Under the pieces are notes generated by a model. The model was not told the origin of the DNA. It saw only the letters and a list, made by a program, of their open reading frames with translations, and made no database searches. A DNA stretch of 64,000 nucleotides, taken from assembly GCF_008629685.1 (NCBI RefSeq), contig NZ_VWSF01000015.1:62001-126000 (forward strand), in the 5' to 3' direction. This document shows positions 25,881 through 36,508 of this stretch, piece after piece. A program made the translations under genes and the position numbers. The stretch comes from Adhaeribacter rhizoryzae (GTDB lineage Bacteria; Bacteroidota; Bacteroidia; Cytophagales; Hymenobacteraceae). How positions within the stretch are numbered: position 1 is the stretch's first letter; every line of letters starts with the position of its first letter.

Positions 25881-27644
25881 TTATTCAATATTTATTCTTT
25901 GGGATTGCACGAAGCTGCCCACCGAAATCCGAATAAAATAGATACCGGCAGCAAAAGCGCGCAGGTCCAATTCTTTTTCGTAAGCATCATTTTTTACATC
26001 TTTTATTTCTTTCAGCAACCGGCCATTGGCATTATACAGGCTTATGGTGAGTTCGCCGTTCTGCGGGCTGTTTAAATTTACCCGGAAGCGGCCCGGCGAA
26101 GGATTCGGATAAACTACCACGCCATCCGGATGAACAAAAGATTCGGTTGCACTTTTGGGCTGGCGGCTGGCCGTAGCACCTGGCTCTACAATAATCCCTT
26201 TTACTACAATCAGGCTGTTGCCGGCAGCCGACAAATTCTGAGCCGCATCTACGGCCTTAACGGTAAACTCATAAGCATCCCGACCTTTGGGGCTAGGCAC
26301 CCTGTAAGTAGTGCCGGTAATTGGGGTGGTATGCAGCGGCGTGCCATTTAAATAAACCCAATAGCCGACTACGGCTACATTATCAGTAGCAGCCTGCCAG
26401 GTCAGCTCAATTTCGTGCTTTATTGTTTTTTTACCGGTAAGCGCCAGCGGTGCACCAGGCGCCTGGGTATCGGGAGTGGTTATGGTTATAGCCGCCGGAC
26501 CGGATATATTGCCAGCTTTATCGGTGGCTACAACCACAAAATCATAACTTATCGACGACTGCAGACCATTAACAGTATAGGTTGTAGCATTCAGTTCTGC
26601 TATCAACTCACCGGCTTTGAATATTTTATAACCAGTAACGGCAAAATTATCGGTTGCGGCAGCCCAGGTTAAGGTAGCAGTTTCGTCGGTAGCAGTGGCG
26701 GTAAGATTAGCCGGAGCGGTGGGGGCCTCTGTATCGGCAATAACTACCAGGGTTTGGGATACGGGCTCGGCAGCCTGGTATAAGGCATTTCCGGTTTGGT
26801 TGGCCGTAATAATAGTGGTACCGGCGCCGGTCAGGTGAATTTTGCCGTTCAGGATAGTAGCCACCGCGGGGTCAGAGCTAGTATAGCTTACCGGCAAACC
26901 CGAACTGGCCACCGCTCCTGCATCAAAATCCAAATCATCTACCCGTTTCTCCGGCAACGCCGGGAAATTAATGGTTTGCGCACTTACCGGCGTGCTGGTA
27001 TCAACATCCAGATTGGCATTAATAATGGTGTTAACAGCTCTTAACAACGCCAATGGGTTCGTATAATTTACATCGGTGGCAATATCCCAGTACATCAGGC
27101 CGGCCAGTTCCTGGTCTCTTACCAGTTTGGCTTTTTTAATAAGAGTGGTTTGTCCGTTAAAGGTATAGGTTCTGGTAACACCATTGGCGGTTACGGCAAT
27201 TTCATCCAGGTTGGGATCCAGGTTGGGGTGCGCCTTCACAATATCGGTATAGGCAGTGGTTATAAGCGTGTTATCGGATGTGGTACCGTAAAAGGGTAAG
27301 CCCATGACGAGTTTATGCCGGGGATAACCGTAAGCCAGCATGTTGTTCAGGTCGCTTACAAACTGGTCGTAAGGGAACCGGTTAGGTCGTGGTCCATAGC
27401 TTTGAATCGAAATATAATCGGCGGCGGCAATGGCGGCGGGGGTTATACTATAATAAGCTGGATGCAGCGATACCGAAAAAAGCGAACTGGCAGGCAGGGC
27501 GGCATTCATTGCCTCAATCAACAGGCTGTAATCGGCCCACTCCTGCGCGGTCTCGCACCATTCAAAGTCAAAATCTACCCCGTCTAAAATTGTAGGCCTG
27601 CACAATGGCTTGCACCTGGCTGGCAAAATTACGGCGGGCAGCAT
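25881..27644 (-). pseudogene. GH18 glycosidase, C-terminal fragment with FN3 and T9SS sorting domains
   Basis: The credible protein begins at the GH18 catalytic motif DGVDFDFEW (the first 20 residues of the open frame are out-of-frame sequence). The barrel continues through VMGLPFYG and MYWDIATD. Two fibronectin type III repeats follow (PANLTATATDETATLTW and APLALTGKKTIKHEIELTW), and the end (VVYPNPSPGRF to SQRINIE) is a type A Por secretion C-terminal sorting domain. The enzyme should therefore be exported by the type IX system. The front of the gene is in two other frames (27568-28323 and 28358-29272), so it is split by two frameshifts. Substrate could be chitin or, given the neighbours, the core of N-glycans (endo-beta-N-acetylglucosaminidase activity). 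Confidence 0.8.
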
Positions 27645-28323
27645 CGGTTTTCATCATTACTTTCCAATCGCCGCCGGTAACGCCCAGGCGCAGGGTAGCC
27701 CCGGCTTTGCCTTGTAAAGATGTTTTTAAACCATCCAGCACGCTTACCCAGGTTCGAGAATCTTTGCCGGGTTGGGCGGCTTCGTCGTATTTCCAGTAGG
27801 CATTGGTTTTACTGGCGTTCCAGGAAGTAGCTACAATAGGATTATTTTTCAGGCCGGTAATTTCGCCGGCGCTTAAGCTCAATAAATTCAAGCTGGTTTC
27901 GTCTAATTTACCGTCGAAGTTCACGCCCAGTTCAAAATCAGTACGAATAAAAGGACCGGTGCGGGGCAGCAGACCGTCGGCATTTTTATAGGTCACGGCT
28001 TTGCTCTCGCCGTTAACATAAATTTTAGCCTGTTGGTAAGCCGCACCATTACCACTATAGGTTACCGCCACGTGGTGCCACTGGCCGGGGGTCAGGCCGG
28101 AGTTATCCAGGGTTACATAATTGTCGGCGCCATTGGCCAGGTGCAGAATCAGGCTGTTGGTGCTGCCCGCGCCCAATTGCAAATCAATGGTTTTGGTGGC
28201 AGATTCGTATTTCCGGAAAATATAGCTACCAGGCACCCATTCATCTACATATACCCATGAAGCAAACGTAAAGGCTGGTACACCGGCATTGGGCCGGTTC
28301 AGCAAATCTTTGCCGGTATTCAT
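27568..28323 (-). pseudogene. GH18 glycosidase, middle fragment (LamG domain and barrel start)
   Basis: 251 residues with no signal peptide of their own. A LamG/concanavalin-like domain (FTFASWVYVDEWVPGSYIF to GKLDETSLNLL) is followed by the first GH18 strands (GATLRLGVTGGDWKVM) and breaks off at AYNF just before the catalytic DGVDFDFEW, which continues in the next frame. The junction is at about 27583-27590 in a T4/A4 context. Upstream the frame continues as SSFAGRSGVLDFAGNG beyond its first ATG, joining the 28358 fragment at about 28362-28381. Seen alone it could not be an active enzyme. Confidence 0.75.
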
Positions 28324-28357
28324 GACAGAGCCGTTACCAGCAAAATCCAGTACCCCG

Positions 28358-29272
28358 CTACGGCCGGCAAAGCTGCTCAGCGTTGGCTAATACGCCGTTG
28401 TTTACCGGATATTCAAAAAACAAATCGCCGTTGGCATAAGTATTGGTGGTCAGGTAAATAATATCGTTGTTATTCAGCAGCGACTCTTCGCTAATGCGGC
28501 CGGTTTCGTAAAAATTAGACCGGATATAGGTGCTGACCCGGCGGTATACAAAAGTCGGATTATCGGTAACAGCTACTAAACTCCCATTACTCATTGTGCC
28601 ATTGTAGCTGCCCTTGTAATCTATAATATTGCTGCCATCCTGATCCATTTTCCAGTACGCTACCAGGCTGGCGTATAAAGGATGATAATTATTCAGGGTA
28701 TTCTGGCGATCCAGGTCAGTGGCGGCCAAGTGGGTATTCCACAACCGGGCTTCATCAATTTTACCAGCAAAGCCGCTGCCTAATTCAAAATTGGCCGCAT
28801 TAACCGGCGTGGTGGCAGGCAATAAACCATTGCCCCCGCTATACCACAAATTTATTGGTGCGCCGTCGATGAATACTTTTATCATGTTGTAAGCGCCCTG
28901 CGAGCCATCGTAGGCTATGGCCACATGGTGCCATTTACCCACCGAAATAGTTGAATTATCGGCGGCCGCATAGCTATTGGTGCCATTAGCCACGTGAAAA
29001 AACAGGCGACGGTTAGCTGCCGTACCCAGCTGCATGTCAATCCGGCTGCTCGTTGAACCAATTTTACTGAATACATAACTGTTTTCCCGCCACTGATCGA
29101 TGTACAGCCAGGCCTCAAAAGTGAACTGGGATACCCCGTTTATTTCGCTGATATTTCCGAATGACGCCTTACTCGTAGCAGCGCCGGCAAAGCTAGCGGC
29201 TTTATTCTGAACCTGCCCGGCAACCGTAAAAGCTGAAGTGAGCATTAACAATAAGGTAATTATTTTCTTCAT
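28358..29272 (-). pseudogene. GH18 glycosidase, N-terminal fragment (signal peptide and LamG domain)
   Basis: 304 residues that begin with signal peptide MKKIITLLLMLTSAFTVAGQ and a LamG domain (FTFEAWLYIDQWRENSYVF to GKIDEARLWNT). A second repeat of the same fold is starting when the frame ends in NAEQLCRP. One base away the frame reads on into SSFAGRSGVLDFAGNG of the middle fragment. The two LamG domains probably bind glycans and place the enzyme on its substrate. With the two following fragments the original protein was about 1120 residues. Confidence 0.75.
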
Positions 29273-29895
29273 AACTAAGCTTTAGAATAATACATAATTA
29301 AATAGGAGTAAACTACTTATAAACATGCACTTGCCTGTTAAAGCTATCATCAGGTAAATTGGGTTGCCGGGTGCATAAAGGCTATCCGGCCATGACAGCA
29401 GGTGAATGTGGTGGTTAGAAAATCAGGTATTTTTTGCCTGAGCGGGTTCGAGGTTAGTTAAAATGGTGGTGCTTATTCCGGTTAAGTCGGGTTATGCTAC
29501 CGGTTGCGGCAACCAGGCACCTTTGGGCGGCGGTAATATTTTATTCTTTCTGTGGGCTGCGTCTATTATGGTTTAGGGTTAAAAAGAAATATTACTGTGG
29601 TATTTTATTATTCAGGTTTATAGGGTATTGCTTAAAACCGTTGCTGGTGCGGCAGGCGTTTAGTTCTGGGGTATTGCCCGTTGATAGTTTTCCTGAGCCC
29701 CATCCGTTTGCATCAGGTTATGATTTAATGCTGGGTTTAGCAGGCCAAAACCTACAGTTGCAGCAAACCCAAGGCTTAGCGGGGCCAAGCAACCAGAATA
29801 TTTATTCCGGTTGCTGGTTTATCAGGGCAACAGAGCACCCGGAACAGGCACCGGCGTGCGTCTGTTAGCGTCTAAATTCCCGCATAAGTGTTGGT
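29273..29895. other. Intergenic region without recognisable gene
   Basis: 623 bases. Open frames here have no recognisable domain and look like chance. Only small hairpins are visible, for example GGTTGC/GCAACC near 29503-29515. No promoter motif was identified with confidence. Confidence 0.5.
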
Positions 29896-31578
29896 TTATT
29901 TTCGGTTGGCTTCGTGCGACCGGCTTTTATAAAATAGCGGGTGAAACCGGATACCTTGCTGTTCCCAGTTCGGGAAATGCCCCTGGTTTAAGCGGTTTAC
30001 AAAACTGTTAAAGTCTTTTTTCTCTACTGGGGTCCAGAGGGCTTCGGCAATAGCGGGCATCCGGGGCAGCAACATGTAATCCAGGTGCGCTACCGACGAA
30101 ATAAATTCGGTCCAGATGGCGAACTGCCCGCCCAGAATTAATTTTTTTTCGGTTTCGCTCAGCGCCGCCGAATGCGGATTATACTGGTAAACTTTATCCA
30201 GGGTGTTCAGCGAAAACTTGGCACCTAACGGTTCGTCGGCCGGGTCGGCCTGGTACCGGTTAAAGTAAAGCGGGTTGCTCGGCGACATAACCACGTGGTG
30301 CCCCATTTTTGCCGCTGCAATGCCGCCTTTTTCGCCCCGCCAGCTCATAACAGTGGCCGATGGCGCCAGGCCGCCTTCCAGAATTTCGTCCCAGCCCAGT
30401 AATTTTTTGTTATGCGCCAACAAATATTTCTCCATCCGGCGAATAAAATAACTCTGCAGTTCTTCTTCATTTTTTAAGCCTTCGGCCTGAATCCGTTTCT
30501 GGCACCGCGGGCATTGTTTCCAGTAATATTTGTCTACTTCATCCCCGCCAATATGAATATATTCCGAGGGAAAGATGGCCATTACTTCCTGCAGCACACC
30601 CTGCAGAAACAGGAAAGAACTGTCGTTGCCGGCGCAATAATTCAAATTCAGTTTTTTTACATCCACGGCCCCGCTCCAGGTATAGGCATTGGGCACTTCC
30701 TGCGCATGTGGTGCGCAGGCAAACTGCGGGTACGCGGTTAAAGCCGCGCCAGAGTGGCCGGGCATTTCAATTTCCGGAATTACAGTAATATGCCGGGCTT
30801 GGGCATAAGCCACAATTTCTTTGGCCTCCTGCTGCGTATAATATCCGCCGTAGGTGTAAGGGGTGTTGTTTAAAGGTTGGGTATAAGCAGAATCGGGTTT
30901 GTAATAAATGCTGCCCGGAATTTCTTTGCGCCAGGCACCCACCGCGGTAAGCTTTGGATATTTTTTAATTTCCAGCCGCCAGCCTTCGTTGTCGGTCAGG
31001 TGCCAGTGAAACACATTCATTTTGTACCGCGCCAGCAAATCAATATATTCCTTAATGGCTGCTACCGAATAAAAATGCCGACTTACATCCAGCATCATGC
31101 CCCGCCAGCCAAAGCGTGGCTCATCGGTTACTTCCATACAGGGCACCTGTAGCGGCTCGTTCGTGCGCAGGGCCGGCAGGGTTTGCAGCAACGATTGCAA
31201 GCCGTAAAATATACCGGCTTTGGTATTAGCTTTTATTTGGATGGCTGTTGGCGTTACGGCCATTTTATACCCTTCAGGGCCTACTTCAGCTACTTTCTCC
31301 AGCACAAACGCAATATTCTTCTTTTCTTTTTTATTCACCGGCAACGCATAATCCGATATATTTTTAACCTGGTTGGCAAAATAAGTGGCCAGGGCTGCCA
31401 GCTCTTTATCTGTGCGTTTGTACTGAATAACCGTGTACTTATCAATAACAAAATGATCGCTGTTCATTTTAAGGTTGGCCGGTTGGGGAATAATATTTAC
31501 TTGTGCCCGGGCCGGAAATAAAAATCCAAATAAGAAAAATAAAAGAAAACAGGTAATGCTATTTTGGTTATGAATCAT
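29896..31578 (-). CDS. GH20 beta-N-acetylhexosaminidase (intact)
   Basis: 560 residues with signal peptide ending near PARAQ (about 26). The GH20 N-terminal domain begins at NIIPQPANLKM, and the catalytic barrel contains HWHLTDNEGW, IPEIEMPGHSG and the Asp346-Glu347 pair in IHIGGDEVDKYYW. It removes terminal beta-GlcNAc or GalNAc, acting after sulfatases and fucosidases. Unlike the operonic GH20 at 10333 it is complete and keeps the N-terminal domain in one frame, which helps show what that other gene is missing. Confidence 0.93.
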   Translation of the reverse strand: MIHNQNSITCFLLFFLFGFLFPARAQVNIIPQPANLKMNSDHFVIDKYTVIQYKRTDKELAALATYFANQVKNISDYALPVNKKEKKNIAFVLEKVAEVGPEGYKMAVTPTAIQIKANTKAGIFYGLQSLLQTLPALRTNEPLQVPCMEVTDEPRFGWRGMMLDVSRHFYSVAAIKEYIDLLARYKMNVFHWHLTDNEGWRLEIKKYPKLTAVGAWRKEIPGSIYYKPDSAYTQPLNNTPYTYGGYYTQQEAKEIVAYAQARHITVIPEIEMPGHSGAALTAYPQFACAPHAQEVPNAYTWSGAVDVKKLNLNYCAGNDSSFLFLQGVLQEVMAIFPSEYIHIGGDEVDKYYWKQCPRCQKRIQAEGLKNEEELQSYFIRRMEKYLLAHNKKLLGWDEILEGGLAPSATVMSWRGEKGGIAAAKMGHHVVMSPSNPLYFNRYQADPADEPLGAKFSLNTLDKVYQYNPHSAALSETEKKLILGGQFAIWTEFISSVAHLDYMLLPRMPAIAEALWTPVEKKDFNSFVNRLNQGHFPNWEQQGIRFHPLFYKSRSHEANRK

Positions 31579-31769
31579 TATTGGTAATAAATATGTATGC
31601 TAGTTTTCAGGCTGATTTTGCCCTGTCCCAGGCATGCCGCTTAGGACTAATATTTAATTTCTTTAGTCTTATTTAAAGAAGGAGCCTTTTTATTGAGTAG
31701 GCCGGCTTGCCATAGTCATGATAAAAGTTCTCTAACTAAGCTCCTCTTTGTAAGCTTTTGAGAGATAAT

Positions 31770-32156
31770 TTAGTTAGGCAGTTGTTCGATTACCAGTTTA
31801 ACCGGCTCCAGGTTAAATGTGGGATTAACTATTAGTTCGGTTTTACGGGCCACATTCGAGGTATTGGGCGAAAGCGTAATGGCAATGTTTTGGTTACCGG
31901 ACCCAAATAATTTGCTTGGTTTGCACCAGGCTTTACTTTCTTCCGGTAACACTATCCACCACCCATTCGAATTGGCATTAACCACTACATCTAGTTTGCC
32001 GCCAGCAGCCGGCAAAGCTGCTAGCGTACCTTTAGGTTCTACGGTAAAGGCCGAAGGTTCCGGCTTATACGGCATGGGTTCTTTTTTGCAGGCGGTAATA
32101 AACAGCAACAACAGTATAGTTAAGCCCGCGAGGTAATTTATCTTGGTATTTTTCAT
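31770..32156 (-). CDS. BACON-like surface lipoprotein
   Basis: 128 residues. The start at 32156 gives a lipoprotein signal with lipobox FITAC; an upstream ATG at 32180 would add eight residues and spoil the signal. The mature part (FTVEPKGTLAALPAAGGKL, then SNGWWIVLPEESKAWCKPS and NTSNVARKTELIV) has the spacing of a BACON domain, a beta-sandwich often found in Bacteroidota glycan-binding proteins. It lies 30 bases after the SusD stop and is therefore probably a third, SusE-like component of this SusCD operon. The domain call is moderate. Confidence 0.7.
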   Translation of the reverse strand: MKNTKINYLAGLTILLLLFITACKKEPMPYKPEPSAFTVEPKGTLAALPAAGGKLDVVVNANSNGWWIVLPEESKAWCKPSKLFGSGNQNIAITLSPNTSNVARKTELIVNPTFNLEPVKLVIEQLPN

Positions 32157-32186
32157 TTCTAGCGCTATTATTTTGTACATAATATT

Positions 32187-34007
32187 TTACCAACCCGGAT
32201 TCTGAGTCCATAAGCCGTTAGTTAGTTGCATCATCCGGTCCTGAATAGGTAAGAGATAATCGCGGGATAGATTAAACCCAAAGCCGTTGGGAAGAACCCG
32301 CTGGTAAGGATCGACATAACGGAGCGAAGCCTGCGCATTGCCGGTTAAGTAAAAATTAACCGATTTGCCGGATGGAGCGTTATCGTAATACAACAGGGCG
32401 TCTTTGTAGAGACCGGTGGCGGTGTTTTCCTGGGCAATATTGCTGCCCACAAACAAAACGCCCAGCGGCCTTTTGCCCGCAATCAGCACATCGGCCGCCG
32501 ACCACCGGAAAATATCGTCCAGCCGCATGCCTTCGGCAGCCAGTTCTACCCTTCTCTCACGGCGAACGCTCTGAATAACCTTATCAAGGTTGCGGAAAGA
32601 GTAATCAGGATCATTGTTATATTCCCGGTCGAAATCCACGTCTGGCATACCAACGCGGGCCCGCAGCGGCTGCAGCGCTTGCGCTACCAAGGCCGGTGAT
32701 TCACCTAGTTCGGCCATGGCTTCGGCATAGTTTAGTAAAACTTCGGCGTACCGAAACAGAATGGCCGGCACCGAGCTTTTATTATCGTCGAAAGTAGCCG
32801 AAGCGCTGTTGTACTCTATATATTTATACAAAGGATACCCGGTGGTGCTGCGGTTAAACCCGCTCTGATTAATGGGCGGAAAAGCGGGCACCACGGCACT
32901 TGGCTTCAGGGGTTTGCCCGGCACGGCCACCGTTTGGGAAAGACGTGGGTCGCGGAGGTCGGGAGATAATTCGCGGCCGTAAACAGCCTGTGCTTCGGTG
33001 CGGGCAGCACCTACAAATGGCGTTCCGGTCCGGGTAAGGTAATCATCAACCAAAGACAAGGTTACGCCAATATCGCCGCCGCCGGTAGATAAATATTTAC
33101 TGATGCTGTGGCCAATATTTTCGTTGGCATCGTATTTCCGCCATAGCATTACCTCTTTATTACCTGCCAGGTTAAGGGTGGTATATAAATTGCCGTAATC
33201 TTCGAGGGGTTTGCCGGTAGTATAAATGCTCCAGCGGCCGCTGGTAATAATGGTTTCTGCCGCTTGTTTGGCCTGGGCCAGATAATTCGCGATTTTATCA
33301 TCCGAAATATCTTTAGTCCAGAATGGGTCGGCGTCCTGCTTGTGGTATTTCTGCCAGGTGCCTTCAAACAAGGCTACCCGCGATTTAAATGCCAACGCCA
33401 CATCTTTGTGCACGCGCATGCCGGCGTTAGTACTCACCGCTGGTATAAGCGCAATGGCTTTATCCAGATCGGCCAGAATAGAATCAACCACCACCACCCG
33501 CGAATCCCGGGCCAACTGTGTCATTTCCTGATCGGCGGGTAACACGGTATTTACCCAGGTTACATCGCCGTATTTTTTAATCAGGCTAAAATAAAACCAG
33601 GCCCGGAAAAACTTGGCTTCTCCCAGGTATTGGTTAATCAGGGCTTGGTCGCCGCCGGCATTTTTATAATTAGCCAGAAAATAATTAACCGACCTAATGT
33701 TGTTGTACTCGGTCAGGCGCGCGGCATTACCCTGCGACAAGTTACCGTTTAGCCGAGTATCCACGGCCGTAATAATCATATTATCGCTGGTAGCATCGGA
33801 GAAGGCAATACCGGTGTTACCGGTTATGGTTGGGTGGCCTGGAAAGCTTTCGTAGAACTGATTTACGTACAGCCGCAGTTCGTTGGTGGTAGCCAAACTA
33901 CCTGCGGTAGACAGCACATCGAGCGGCTCCCGATCCAGGAAGTCGTCTTGGCAGGAAAAAGCTGCAAAAACACTCGCTAAAAAGTATATTTTAAGAATAT
34001 ATTTCAT
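32187..34007 (-). CDS. SusD/RagB-family nutrient-binding lipoprotein, locus 1
   Basis: 606 residues with lipobox AFSC (Cys19) followed by QDDFLDREPLD, the hallmark of mature SusD proteins. TPR-type helices are seen in YLGEAKFFRAWFYFSLIKKYGDV, split as YLGEAKFFRAW and FYFSLIKKYGDV. The late motifs RRERRVELAAEGMRLDDI and the final LPIQDRMMQLTNGLWTQNPGW are typical. It caps the TonB-dependent SusC pore and binds oligosaccharides at the outer membrane. Its partner SusC gene starts 12 bases upstream but carries an in-frame stop, so import through this pair is uncertain. Confidence 0.93.
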   Translation of the reverse strand: MKYILKIYFLASVFAAFSCQDDFLDREPLDVLSTAGSLATTNELRLYVNQFYESFPGHPTITGNTGIAFSDATSDNMIITAVDTRLNGNLSQGNAARLTEYNNIRSVNYFLANYKNAGGDQALINQYLGEAKFFRAWFYFSLIKKYGDVTWVNTVLPADQEMTQLARDSRVVVVDSILADLDKAIALIPAVSTNAGMRVHKDVALAFKSRVALFEGTWQKYHKQDADPFWTKDISDDKIANYLAQAKQAAETIITSGRWSIYTTGKPLEDYGNLYTTLNLAGNKEVMLWRKYDANENIGHSISKYLSTGGGDIGVTLSLVDDYLTRTGTPFVGAARTEAQAVYGRELSPDLRDPRLSQTVAVPGKPLKPSAVVPAFPPINQSGFNRSTTGYPLYKYIEYNSASATFDDNKSSVPAILFRYAEVLLNYAEAMAELGESPALVAQALQPLRARVGMPDVDFDREYNNDPDYSFRNLDKVIQSVRRERRVELAAEGMRLDDIFRWSAADVLIAGKRPLGVLFVGSNIAQENTATGLYKDALLYYDNAPSGKSVNFYLTGNAQASLRYVDPYQRVLPNGFGFNLSRDYLLPIQDRMMQLTNGLWTQNPGW

Positions 34008-34018
34008 CTTGATCAGAA

Positions 34019-36508
34019 TTAAAAGCTAAGGCCAAGGCCAAAAGAATAAATTTTGCTTAATGGGTATATTTTACCGGGCGCGGCGCCGCCCACCAGGGTT
34101 TCGGGATCAAACATTTTTGCCAGTTTGGTTTGGGTAAGTAAATTTTCGCCGGAGAAGAATACATTAACTTTACTCAATTTTACTCTTTGTACCCAGCTAA
34201 CCGGCAGGTTGTAATTAATGGTCAGGTTTTTCAGGCGGAGGTAAGCGGCATTCTGCAGATAGCGGTCCGAAATCTGCTGGGTTTTTCCGACAAAAGAATT
34301 AATGGAACCTACCGGCGAGGCGTAAGGATTGGGATAATAAGCTCCCGGATTTTCCGGTGTCCAGTAGTCCAGGTGTTCTTTAAATACCGTTACCTGAGCC
34401 AGCGAGCCCGAGCCCCAGAAATAAGCATCCAGCAGGGCCGGCGCAAAATCGCGCTTGCCTATCCCCTGCCACAACATACTTAGCGATAACCCTTTCCAGG
34501 AAACAGATCCGTTCAGGGAGTAAGAGTAGCGGGCATTGCTGTTGCCAATAATGGTTAAATCGCCCATGTTGCCCAGTTGATTGGTGCCCTGGTTAATTTT
34601 GCCGTCGCTATTCAGGTCCTCGTAAATTACATCGCCGGGTTTCCAGGGTTGCGCCGACAAGAAAGAATGGTCGAGGCGGTTAAAGGCATCGGCTGCTTCC
34701 GGGTTCTGCACCAGGCCCGGTGAACGGAAACCCCAGATTTCACCCGCGGTTTTACCTACGTACCAGGCACCCCGCGGATCATTATTATTCGGGTTTTGGT
34801 ATTTGGTTACCACCGATTTATTGTCGGCCAGCAAGCCACCGAAACTATAGGAAATATTGCTGTTGATGCGGCCCCGCCAGTTCAGGGATAATTCCCAGCC
34901 GCGGGTGCGCAAATCGGCGTTGTTGGTTTGGGGCGGCGTAGCGCCATACATATCGGCAATATCCAGCGATGGCCCCAGCATGTCGCGGGTGTTCCGCTGA
35001 TAAATATCGAAGCTACCGGTAAGCTGGCTGTTAAATGCGCCAAAATCAAGGCCAACGTTCGCATTTTCTATTTTCTCCCAAGTAATAAATGGATTAAAAG
35101 CGCCCGGAACGGTAATATAGGCTTCGCGGCCGGCACCGTAGTACCAGCGGCCACCCGTTCCAATTCCCGGTACGGTAATGCCCATGTTCTCGGCGTAAGA
35201 ATACAAACCGGCACCGGACTGGTTACCCAGGAAACCGTACGAACCCCGGATTTTTAACTGGTTTAACCAGGCCACATTTTCCTGTAAGAAAGTTTCCTGA
35301 TCCAGGTTATACCCGGCCGAAACAGAGGGGAAAAATCCCCAACGGGAGTCGGCGGCAAATCGGGAGGAACCATCGTAACGCCCGTTTAACTCCAGCAAAT
35401 ATTTACTTTTATAATTATAAGATAAGCGGGCAAACCCGCCCCGCGTAGCCCAGTGCGTCCGGGATTCGCTAATGGCCTGGCTACCGGTAGCCAAAGAAAT
35501 ACCGGGCCGGCTGTTACTAATCAGATCCTGGGCTGTAGCAGCCAGGCTTTTAAATTCATTTAGTTCCTGCTGAAACCCTACCAGAATATCTAAACCATGG
35601 TTTTCTTTTATAGTAAGGCTGTAAGAAGAATAAATATTGGGCGAAATGTAGCGGGAGCTTAACATGTTACGGCCATAACTGCCTTTCAGCGGAATATTGT
35701 ATTCGGAGCGGTTTACCGTTATGGGCGCGCCGTTTATGCCGTAAATGGTGCCCGGCAGTTTCAGGTTGGTTTGTTCTGAGGTAGATTGGCGTAAGTTTAA
35801 ATCTACGTTGATCTTCCATTTTTTTACAGGCTCAAACTCCAGACCGGTTAAAATAGCCAGGTTGGTTTCATCTTCCCTGGATTCGGAACCAGACTGTAAA
35901 TAAGGCACCATCGACTGTTCGGTCCAGTTGCTGTTTAAATCGTACGGCGATACGTTGGGCCGCATCCGGGCCAGGTTATGAAAGAAAAGGTTTTCGAACC
36001 CGGAAAACGGGCTGGTATATTTTGATTGGGTATATTTGGTATTGGCTTTTACTTTAACCCAGCTCTGTACCTGGGAAGTTACCGTGGCATTCAGGTTATA
36101 CCGGTTGTAATCAATATCGGCAAAACGCATACTGCCCCCTTCTGTGTAATAACCGCCCGACACAAAGAACTGAGTGGTTTTGTTGCCGCCGCTGAGACTC
36201 ACGTTGTGGTTTTGCTTTAGGGAATAAGGTTTGTAATGCAGGTTAAACCAGTTGGTATTGGCCACGCCGTTGGCGCTGTTTTCCCAGTTGGCGTAATCGT
36301 TGCTGTTTACTTCGGGGAAAATAGACATGCCGGCCGGATTCTGAATAAACTGCTCCAGCAGTTTCAATTTTTCTTCGGAATATTGCCGGGTACCCAAGGC
36401 ATTAAAAGTAGCCGCATTAAAAAAATTAGCGAATTGTAATGAATTAGCCATATTGGGCAGCCGATTGGGCGTGGTTATGCCCACGTTATTTGTATAAGAC
36501 AAGTTAGT
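34019..36508 (-). pseudogene. SusC-type TonB-dependent transporter, C-terminal part after in-frame UGA
   Basis: About 829 residues after the stop, starting TNLSYTNNVGITTPN and ending YPLSKIYSFGLGLSF, a complete SusC barrel end with terminal Phe. It is in the same frame as the part at 36509-37522; only the TGA at 36509-36511 separates them. An alternative TTG at 36502 could start a fragment, but this would lack signal peptide, STN, CarboxypepD and plug domains and could not function. The intact gene would encode about 1167 residues, close to the 1160 of the second SusC at 46042. Confidence 0.82.

Noticed and set aside
29494-29868. 124-codon plus-strand open frame between the GH18 and GH20 genes
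   Set aside because: Residue pattern is not protein-like and there is no domain; treated as chance.
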